DNA of 8,431 bases from Chloroflexota bacterium (GTDB taxonomy: Bacteria; Chloroflexota; Anaerolineae; UBA1429), in NCBI GenBank assembly GCA_014360745.1, contig JACIWY010000138.1, forward strand, positions 1 to 8,431. The letters run 5' to 3'. The notes under the pieces were generated by a model. It worked only from the letters and a program-made list of their open reading frames with translations. It had not been told where the DNA came from and ran no database searches. The translations under genes and the position numbers were made by a program. Shown piece after piece: positions 1 through 4,586 of this stretch. Each line of letters begins with the position of its first letter. Position 1 is the stretch's first letter.

Positions 1-134
1 GATGAAAGACAGGGTTGAATGGAATACCGGACATAGCCGGTGGGGCTTCGATCGGCGCAGGCGAGAACCTGCGCCGCCATCGCCCTGGTGGTCCAGATTC
101 ACGTCTGCATCGCATCGATTTTCAAGACACTGCT
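1..134 (-). ncRNA. Candidate structured leader RNA, copy A (possibly cut by the left edge)
   Basis: Transcribed leftward from the promoter at 140-175, this stretch should be the 5' leader of a gene beyond the left edge. Seen in the sequence: blocks shared with the copy at 7672-7808 at nearly the same spacing (AAAATCGA at 115-122, GAATCT at 95-100, CGATCGA at 48-54, ATTCC at 21-25). A stem pairs 43-45 with 83-85 and 49-52 with 79-82. It encloses an 8-bp hairpin (54-61 with 68-75). A second hairpin, ACCGG/CCGGT (26-30 with 37-41), has the loop CUAUGU. The corresponding stems of the other copy have different bases that still pair. I do not recognise a known riboswitch or T-box in it. It could be a riboswitch-like leader, a small RNA, or a decayed repeat. 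No ORF was recognised here. Confidence 0.45.
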
Positions 135-139
135 ATTTT

Positions 140-175
140 ATTATAGCACAAGAATGCCTGTAATGCTATAGGCAA
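140..175 (-). promoter_or_regulatory. Promoter with upstream dyad (copy A)
   Basis: On the minus strand a perfect -10 box TATAAT (140-145), preceded by TGC as in an extended -10, lies 24 bases after TTGCCT (170-175). There is no TTGACA at -35; TATAG sits there instead. The dyad TGCCT...AGGCA spans this position. The same layout recurs at 7815-7850 and in weaker form at 3620-3655. The dyad could be an operator or activator site replacing the -35 box. The promoter points left, away from the operon that ends at 416 (or 207), so its target is off the window. Confidence 0.5.
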
Positions 176-206
176 AAATGCCTAAATGGGCTACGAAAAC
201 TACGTA

Positions 207-332
207 TCAAGCTCTTATCTCGCCTTCCTGGCCGGCGGTTAACGTCTCAACACCCGACTTGATGGCGGCAATGCGTCCCGCTCGGCGCCGCCGGCTATCT
301 GGCGTGACATGGTGATGACCGGCGTAGTTCAT
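207..332 (-). CDS. Possible 41-aa small protein at the operon end
   Basis: ATG at 332 follows GAGAAGGAGAA, a Shine-Dalgarno-like run placed somewhat close to the start. The frame runs 41 codons to TGA at 207. The first half is basic and His-rich (HHH at 6-8, RRRR at 14-17). The second half reads like ordinary protein (IAAIKSGVETL, then GQEGEIRA), with G- and A-rich first codon positions. It lies 83 bases after the nucleotidyltransferase stop and before the promoter that points left, so it could be the last cistron. I recognise no family. The short length means chance is a real alternative. Confidence 0.35.
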   Translation of the reverse strand: MNYAGHHHVTPDSRRRRAGRIAAIKSGVETLTAGQEGEIRA

Positions 333-415
333 TTCTCCTTCTCATCGGATGGCTATACAAGGTTGCCGCGGTCTTGTCTATCGCTTTCGGCGGGGTGTTG
401 TTCGTCGGGAGGTGG

Positions 416-1330
416 TTACCCCCGTGGTCGGTACGATCGTGATCCATGCCCGGCATAAGCCGATAGCAACTCAAGTTGTTCGGGCCGGTCGAACTCCAGC
501 GCCAGGGAGGGCTCCGGCGGGACAACGAAGCTCACCCTGGGGCCGAACCTCTTCTCGATCAGGTCGAGAGCAATCCTCTCGATCCAATCCAGCGGCTGAA
601 GGTGCGCTTCAGGCTCCTCGATGTTCGGGCGCCCCAAGCGCCGGGCCACCCTGATCAGGGGCAAAAGGCCCCACAAGCCCACCACGTCTACCACGGCAGC
701 CGTTATTTTGAGCAGGCCGTGGAATGTGGTGAGGTCCAACCTGCGGATGCTCATGAGCCGCTCGAATCGGGCGTACCCGGCCTTGGTCACGGCGTCCGGC
801 CGCAAAAGATACACGTTGGAGCAGAGATGCGGCCCGCCCCGGAAGGGTAAGACATCCTTACGATAGGCTTGCCGCAGATCCAAGGGCACCGCAGAAAAGG
901 GGACCATGGCAATGTAGAGATCCGCATCCCTCACTCTTTCGCTGGCCGTAATGAACCCCTCCAAGGCAGCTGAGGAAAGCAGAGGAAGGTCGCCCGAGAT
1001 GACGAGGACGTGATCGCCAGCCGCGTAATGACCCCGCCCTTCAGCTTCTCGCAGCGCGTTCCACATGCTTCCCGTGTGCGTTGGTCCCTGCGGCACCAAG
1101 TACAGGGGGCATTCCGTGGCGAAGCAGCCTGCCCCGATCTGATCCGGGGGCACCGCGACATAACAGCAGCGACACCGGCCCAGTCCGTCGAGGGCGTTCA
1201 GGATGCACTGCCCCACCAAGCCGGATACAAAAGGCAGGAAAAATTTGCTGGGCTGTCCCGCGCCGCCCAGAATGAGAGGATCCTTGTCGTTTCCCGCGAG
1301 AACAACGGCGAGAAGCCGGTCAAATCTCAC
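416..1330 (-). CDS. MobA/GlmU-like nucleotidyltransferase domain protein
   Basis: A 304-aa protein with the fold signature of NTP transferases, which join a nucleotide to a sugar phosphate or cofactor and are cytoplasmic. Visible: strand and loop VVLAG at 9-13, a lysine K29 where the family has the PK motif, the metal-binding type SGD at 112-114 followed by LPLL, SNVYLL at 171-176, and a late acidic position (EFDRPEQ, D281) matching the family's D-x-PED. The glycine-rich GGxGTR loop is altered to GNDKDP, so the substrate cannot be named and activity is not certain. The start is GTG at 1330, chosen because AAAGGGTGA lies about 6 bases upstream and the first domain strand begins at once. A 135-base gap separates it from the 76-aa gene. 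It is the last large gene of the operon. MobA itself is shorter, so a molybdenum-cofactor role is not claimed. Confidence 0.8.
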   Translation of the reverse strand: MRFDRLLAVVLAGNDKDPLILGGAGQPSKFFLPFVSGLVGQCILNALDGLGRCRCCYVAVPPDQIGAGCFATECPLYLVPQGPTHTGSMWNALREAEGRGHYAAGDHVLVISGDLPLLSSAALEGFITASERVRDADLYIAMVPFSAVPLDLRQAYRKDVLPFRGGPHLCSNVYLLRPDAVTKAGYARFERLMSIRRLDLTTFHGLLKITAAVVDVVGLWGLLPLIRVARRLGRPNIEEPEAHLQPLDWIERIALDLIEKRFGPRVSFVVPPEPSLALEFDRPEQLELLSAYAGHGSRSYRPRG

Positions 1331-1465
1331 AGGTCACCCTTTCGGTGCTGGCGCAGCATCCGGGGGTAGTTCCCATGTTCAAGAGGACACCTCGAAGAAT
1401 GAATAGTTTTTCGTGCCGAGTGCCCGCCACCTCATAACTTGATCGTAACGATGGGTTCATTCGGC

Positions 1466-1696
1466 TTAGCCCCATCCACCGGTATCACGCCGAATTTGGA
1501 CGCTGGATAAGACGTACTTCAGGCAGGTCTCCGAAAACGCAGCTTCCTTACCTCTCTCCCGGGCTTGCTCATCCAGCATCTTGAGAAGCCCCACCACCCA
1601 GGGGCCCCATCTCTCAAGCTCGAGCCGGCCAATGGCCCGAGCTGCCGACTCGACGATTTGGAGTGTCTCCTCCATAGCTGTTGAGGCCCCTTTCAT
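1466..1696 (-). CDS. Hypothetical 76-aa protein
   Basis: I do not recognise a family. The protein is predicted to be mostly helical and soluble, with a Trp-rich middle (ERWGPWVVGLLKMLDEQARERG, about 29-50, quoted in part: ERWGPWVVGLLKM) and no signal peptide. Codon use is strongly protein-like (many G-first codons, GC at third positions). Two starts are possible: ATG at 1696, next to the stop of the previous gene, and ATG at 1675, which has AAAGGGG upstream at 11 bases. The reading frame has a stop just before 1696, so it cannot extend further. It lies 15 bases after the 125-aa gene and is clearly part of the same transcript. Confidence 0.65.
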   Translation of the reverse strand: MKGASTAMEETLQIVESAARAIGRLELERWGPWVVGLLKMLDEQARERGKEAAFSETCLKYVLSSVQIRRDTGGWG

Positions 1697-1711
1697 ATGC
1701 CCAAAAGCTTA

Positions 1712-2089
1712 TCAGGTGGCACCAGAAGACAACCTTGAATAAAAAATCGCATCGATCTGCCTCGCCAAGCGGCGCCATGCTTTTGCCCTTGGTGCCCAGC
1801 GTTTGACGGCGCCACTCAGCCATCTCCACATACGACAAACGAGCCGGCTCGTCGGGCTCCAAGCCCCCGTACCGATCGGCCGCAAGCTTTTTCTTTCCAA
1901 GGCTTCGGCCAAGTCCACGATGAACCTTTCCGCGCAAATCGCCGCTTCTAGACAGAGGCCGCTCCCTACCCAAAGGAATTGCCACGCAAGCCGCCGCACT
2001 TCTTCAGCAAGCTGCAGACAGGCGCGTTTGACGGCGGACCTCCCGATGCCAACATTTGAATCAACGTTGCTCATAATAGTAGAGGTCAT
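1712..2089 (-). CDS. Hypothetical 125-aa protein, basic Trp/Arg-rich C-terminus
   Basis: No family recognised. Residues 6 to about 70 form a likely helical region (QLAEEVRRLAWQFLWVGSG, then ERFIVDLAEALERK). The end is rich in Arg and Trp (CRMWRWL...KRWAPRAKAWRRLARQ) and could be an amphipathic, membrane- or nucleic-acid-touching tail. Start ATG at 2089 has GGAG about 11 bases upstream; ATG at 2074 is an alternative. The gene ends with TGA TAA, 15 bases before the next gene. Oddity: from about 1890 down, a second minus-strand frame has more protein-like codon use than the annotated one. The switch would fall at an A5 run (1888-1892). A frameshift or sequencing error is therefore possible, and the C-terminal half is less sure than the N-terminal half. 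Confidence 0.5.
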   Translation of the reverse strand: MTSTIMSNVDSNVGIGRSAVKRACLQLAEEVRRLAWQFLWVGSGLCLEAAICAERFIVDLAEALERKSLRPIGTGAWSPTSRLVCRMWRWLSGAVKRWAPRAKAWRRLARQIDAIFYSRLSSGAT

Positions 2090-2114
2090 CCATCTGCCGC
2101 GCTCCGATGGTTCA

Positions 2115-2477
2115 TTATCCTTGTACAGGTTCCTGTGGTGGCGCAGCTCCCGTGATCCGCTCCTCGCCTTCTGCCAACCCAACGATAAAGTCGTTCAATT
2201 TGGTTGTCGCTTGTCGCAACAGAACGGTGAAAACCGAGAGAAGTTCGAGAACTACAAAGGCAAGGCCCAACAACACGGCGCCCGGTAGCCTGATCCATGC
2301 CCGTTGGGCCGTTTCGACCCGTCGTAGTCCTGTTTCGCTGCGTTCGCCCAAATCGACCACGAAGGAATCTAATGTAACGAACAAGAGTCGAAGAAGCTCG
2401 GTAATGATACGGATCGCAAAAAGAATCACCAATATAATGCGACTCGCCAAATCCCCAATACGTTCTGCCCAAGTCAT
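2115..2477 (-). CDS. Small membrane protein with two predicted transmembrane helices (120 aa)
   Basis: Two long hydrophobic stretches are visible, at about residues 13-37 (RIILVILFAIRIITELLRLL and on) and 66-88 (GAVLLGLAFVVLELLSVFTV), joined by a polar loop with several Arg and Glu. The last 25 residues are acidic and soluble (LAEGEERITGAAPPQEP). This suggests a helical-hairpin inner-membrane protein. I cannot assign a family or a partner. ATG at 2477 is well supported: AGGAGG lies 6 bases upstream. It follows the glycogen-binding gene after 117 bases and precedes the 125-aa gene by 25 bases. Confidence 0.7.
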   Translation of the reverse strand: MTWAERIGDLASRIILVILFAIRIITELLRLLFVTLDSFVVDLGERSETGLRRVETAQRAWIRLPGAVLLGLAFVVLELLSVFTVLLRQATTKLNDFIVGLAEGEERITGAAPPQEPVQG

Positions 2478-2594
2478 GGGTAACCTCCTATCCTTGTTTA
2501 CTCCATCTCTCCCCTATGCGGCAAAGACTTGCGTGGCAATTTCTAAGCAACCTGAGCGATTCGCGGCCTTACCTTGCTCGTCTTGCGGCTCGGC

Positions 2595-2891
2595 TCAAGT
2601 CTCTATCACAGAGTTGACTCCACCAAAAACGTTTGAAATGTAGCCGTCGGCGTTGCAATCGTTACACCATTTGGCTCCATCCAGGAGGTAGCGATATTGA
2701 TAAGCGCGACCTCGTGGAAGTTCGAGGTTGATCCGCCAGCCATCGTGCATGGTGTGTTCCAGCGGCAATGACCGGCGGTCCCAATTGTTGAAATCACCGA
2801 CGAGGTGGACCTCGGTGGCCCATAGGTGAGAAGGTATGGAGAAGGTGATGCGCACCGTATTAGGGCTTGAGCCCGGCTGCTTGGTAATCAT
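2595..2891 (-). CDS. Stand-alone glycogen-binding (CBM48/AMPK-beta-like) domain protein, 98 aa
   Basis: Nearly the whole protein is one early-set beta-sandwich of the kind found in isoamylases, branching enzymes and AMPK beta subunits, which bind alpha-glucans. Visible: VRITFSIP at 13-20, VHLVGDFNNWD at 28-38 (the typical V-x-G-x-FN-x-W), DGWRINLELPRG at 50-61, YQYRYLLDG at 64-72, and a late Asn (SNVFG, 86-90). Trp37 and Trp52 are at the positions expected for sugar stacking. A Cys pair C76-x-x-C79 sits after the last domain strand and is unusual. There is no catalytic domain. The frame is open upstream to 3011, but ATG at 2891 is preferred: GAGGAGG lies 8 bases upstream, just after the stop of the preceding gene. 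It is probably cytoplasmic. Whether it binds glycogen or only keeps the fold is unknown. Confidence 0.8.
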   Translation of the reverse strand: MITKQPGSSPNTVRITFSIPSHLWATEVHLVGDFNNWDRRSLPLEHTMHDGWRINLELPRGRAYQYRYLLDGAKWCNDCNADGYISNVFGGVNSVIET

Positions 2892-2908
2892 CGCGCCGAC
2901 CTCCTCGC

Positions 2909-3154
2909 CTAGCCCAGCCACATCTCCGACGGACGGGAATCCTTTATGCCTTCCTTTATGCCCAGGGTTTCGGCTAGTTCGTGGGTCCAATGCTGCAACG
3001 TCTCGGCCCAATCGCCATAACCCGCATCCTGGGCGGCCAAGGTCGCCCGGCGGAGGCCTTGTAACAACCTATATAGGCGCATACCGTTCGGCGCTTCGCT
3101 CTCCGGCAGGGAGGAACGCCCTTGATCGTTGGCCAACAGCCTATCGCTATTCAT
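2909..3154 (-). CDS. Hypothetical 81-aa protein
   Basis: No family recognised. It is a small soluble protein with a flexible, polar first 22 residues and a likely helical pair afterwards (MRLYRLLQGLRRATLAAQDA, about 25-44, then WAETLQHWTHELAETLG at about 49-65). Start ATG at 3154 has GAGGAGG about 5 bases upstream. It begins 60 bases after the spoVS-like stop. Its TAG stop at 2909 is followed by the ribosome binding site of the glycogen-binding gene 17 bases before that ATG, so translation of the two is probably coupled. Confidence 0.65.
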   Translation of the reverse strand: MNSDRLLANDQGRSSLPESEAPNGMRLYRLLQGLRRATLAAQDAGYGDWAETLQHWTHELAETLGIKEGIKDSRPSEMWLG

Positions 3155-3214
3155 CTTGGCCTCCTCGATATGCTCGAATAGAAAATCTCCGTATATTATG
3201 GCGGCATATAGTCC

Positions 3215-3493
3215 TTACCGCCGTTCGATGATGAATCGCAAAGCGGTTTTATCCTGGTTGTCGACCCGTACCTCCACAAAGGAGGGCATACAGACCACGT
3301 CCAGCCCATCTGCTTGTAAATAGTTTCGGGCGAAAGCTATGGCCTTGACTGCTCGGTTCGTCGCCTCCGCTCCAATAGCCTGCAACTCCACCCAGCCCCA
3401 GTCACGCACGACGCCGGCGATGGCGCTGGCGACGGCCGTGCTGCGGGACGTCGCTGCCACCTTCAATGTTTTGACCTGCTTATCCTCGACCAT
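3215..3493 (-). CDS. spoVS: Stage V sporulation protein S (SpoVS)-like, Alba-fold protein
   Basis: A 92-aa protein that fits the SpoVS family almost end to end: LKVAATSRSTAVASAIAGVV (10-29), the family core VELQAIGAEATNRAVKAIAFAR (residues 35-56; read here as ELQAIGAEATNRAVKAIA), a Cys-Met-Pro turn where others have C-I-P (68-70), and VDNQDKTALRFIIERR near the end. SpoVS affects coat assembly and septum formation in Bacillus. Its fold resembles Alba-type nucleic-acid-binding proteins, and homologues also occur in bacteria that do not sporulate. The start is secure: GGGAGG lies 5 bases before ATG 3493. It is first in the seven-gene operon, behind a dyad promoter and a terminator-like hairpin. 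A sporulation role here is not implied; nucleic-acid binding is the safer guess. Confidence 0.9.
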   Translation of the reverse strand: MVEDKQVKTLKVAATSRSTAVASAIAGVVRDWGWVELQAIGAEATNRAVKAIAFARNYLQADGLDVVCMPSFVEVRVDNQDKTALRFIIERR

Positions 3494-3538
3494 GACGACC
3501 TCCCATTATCTATTCCCTTATCGTGCGCCTTGTAAGAA

Positions 3539-3581
3539 AGAGGTATGCCCGAACGCCTTTGTTCTTTTGGGACATACCTCT
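3539..3581 (-). terminator. Terminator-like hairpin in the spoVS leader (possible attenuator)
   Basis: A 9-bp perfect arm AGAGGTATG (3539-3547) pairs with 3573-3581. Inside it, CCC/GGG (3548-3550 with 3569-3571, one bulged base) and GAAC/GTTC (3551-3554 with 3561-3564) continue the stem. On the minus strand the hairpin is followed by TTCTTAC, a short U-rich run. It lies 45 bases before the spoVS start codon and downstream of the predicted promoter. It could stop readthrough from the two-component operon or attenuate the spoVS operon. Confidence 0.5.
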
Positions 3582-3616
3582 GATGCAGCAACGGAACTAA
3601 ACTGCCGGCTGCATCA
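3581..3616. repeat. 9-bp perfect inverted repeat at the predicted transcription start
   Basis: TGATGCAGC (3581-3589) and GCTGCATCA (3608-3616) are exact inverse complements, separated by 18 bases that hold a smaller CGG/CCG pair. The right arm ends 4 bases from the -10 box at 3620-3625, so the repeat covers the expected start point. This position suits an operator. As RNA it would form only in transcripts reading through from upstream. It touches the next hairpin at base 3581. Confidence 0.5.
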
Positions 3617-3619
3617 TCC

Positions 3620-3655
3620 AGTATACAGCACAAGGGATAGACAGTCTATACCCAA
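3620..3655 (-). promoter_or_regulatory. Dyad promoter in front of the spoVS operon
   Basis: Minus-strand -10 box TATACT (3620-3625) preceded by TTGTGCTG. The dyad GGGTATAGACTGTCTATCCC (3634-3653, one unpaired base) lies where a -35 box would be. TTG at its edge is 24 bases from the -10 box, the same distance as in the promoters at 140-175 and 7815-7850, and all three share TATAG at the same column. It would drive the operon at 3493-416. The nearest candidate regulator is the response regulator just upstream, but the binding protein is unknown. Confidence 0.45.
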
Positions 3656-3696
3656 CGACCACAAAAGTAATTGCGGAAACTACGGAGGTTCTTGCA

Positions 3697-3780
3697 ATGA
3701 GAACGATAGAGATGCAGAGATCCAAGCCCAGGCAAGATATACCCGGCAAAGCAGGGCGTGGCGGGCATCGGAGAGTCTAA
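3697..3780 (+). CDS. Doubtful 27-aa plus-strand peptide
   Basis: The only plus-strand ORF with a good ribosome binding site: GGAGG lies 8 bases before ATG 3697. The peptide is short and very basic (MRTIEMQRSKPRQDIPGKAG, then a basic end) and stops at 3780, overlapping the 3' end of the response regulator gene by four bases. It shares no recognised family, and no clear plus-strand promoter is visible. The site could be a chance match. Confidence 0.15.
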   Translation: MRTIEMQRSKPRQDIPGKAGRGGHRRV

Positions 3781-4436
3781 TTATTCAGGTTGATTATCCC
3801 TCTGCGGATGGCGTACTGGGTCAGCTCCGCCGTGGTGTGGATATCCAGCTTTTTCATCAGATTGGCGCGATGGGTCTCTACGGTCCTGATCGAGATGTGG
3901 AGCCGATTGGCGATCTCTTGGTTGGTGCAGCCCTCGGCAATCAATTGTAGCACCTCCCTCTCGCGAGGGGTCAGTTCATTAAATTTATCCGGGGGCAAGG
4001 CTTCTTCTGTCGCCTGAAGGAACTTTTCGATCACTCCTCTGGAGATGGAGGGGGAGAGGAAAGCTTGGCCGCGATAGATCGCTTCGATGGCTAATAAGAG
4101 CTCCTCCGGCGCGGCCTGTTTAACCACGTAACCCGAGGCACCGGCGCGTAACAGCCGAAGGACATACTCTTCGTTGGTATACATAGAAAGCACCAGGATC
4201 TTGATCTCGGGGAATTGCCGTTTGATTTGCCGAGTCGCCTCGGCGCCGTTCATGTCGGGCATAGAGATGTCCATCACCACGATATCGGGCCGTAGTTCTT
4301 GGGTTTTCTCCAACGCTTGTCTGCCGGTCTCCGCCTCGCCCACCACCTGGATGTGACGTTCCTCGCTCAAGAGCGCACACAGGCCCTTGCGCACGATCGT
4401 GTGGTCCTCCGCTAATAGCACCCTGATCACGTCCAT
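3777..4436 (-). CDS. NarL/FixJ-family response regulator
   Basis: A 219-aa two-domain regulator of standard length. The receiver domain (about 4-120) has the acidic pair E10-D11, phosphoacceptor D56 in VVMDISMPDMNG, S84 and K106, all conserved. A linker (about 121-152) leads to a LuxR-type helix-turn-helix (about 153-215) with the family run ELTPREREVLQLIAEG (154-169), NQEIA (172-176) and TVETHRANLMKKL (185-197). Phosphorylation by the adjacent kinase should promote DNA binding. Start ATG at 4436 follows GGAGGTAAAGGAC. The 150-base gap after the kinase gene holds small hairpins (GGCC/GGCC at 4457-4469, CGCAC/GTGCG at 4476-4493) but no clear promoter, so cotranscription is likely. The target genes are not visible; the spoVS operon is the nearest candidate. 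Confidence 0.93.
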   Translation of the reverse strand: MDVIRVLLAEDHTIVRKGLCALLSEERHIQVVGEAETGRQALEKTQELRPDIVVMDISMPDMNGAEATRQIKRQFPEIKILVLSMYTNEEYVLRLLRAGASGYVVKQAAPEELLLAIEAIYRGQAFLSPSISRGVIEKFLQATEEALPPDKFNELTPREREVLQLIAEGCTNQEIANRLHISIRTVETHRANLMKKLDIHTTAELTQYAIRRGIINLNN

Positions 4437-4586
4437 GTCCTTTACCTCCGGAACCCGGCCATTTTGGCCGTGCAGCGCACGCTCTGGTGTGCGGCCTGTC
4501 GCATCAGGTCGTGCTCAGGGCGAGCCTCCATGGCTCGGCTACCTCTTATGGGCAAGTCGTCTGACTGTCTACTTGATGGACATCCA

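Noticed and set aside
1..175. Known riboswitch or T-box in the left leader
   Set aside because: I see no T-box bulge sequence, and no cyclic-di-GMP, TPP or cobalamin core motif that I can recall; left as an unnamed candidate.
416..1330. Naming the nucleotidyltransferase mobA
   Set aside because: Length, altered loop and lack of other molybdenum-cofactor genes nearby do not support that specific role.
2892..3011. N-terminal extension of the glycogen-binding protein to 3011
   Set aside because: The extra 40 residues overlap the 81-aa gene and do not resemble the domain; ATG 2891 has a strong ribosome binding site.
3339..3950. 203-codon plus-strand ORF
   Set aside because: It crosses the spoVS gene, the hairpin region and the regulator's end antisense; composition is not protein-like.
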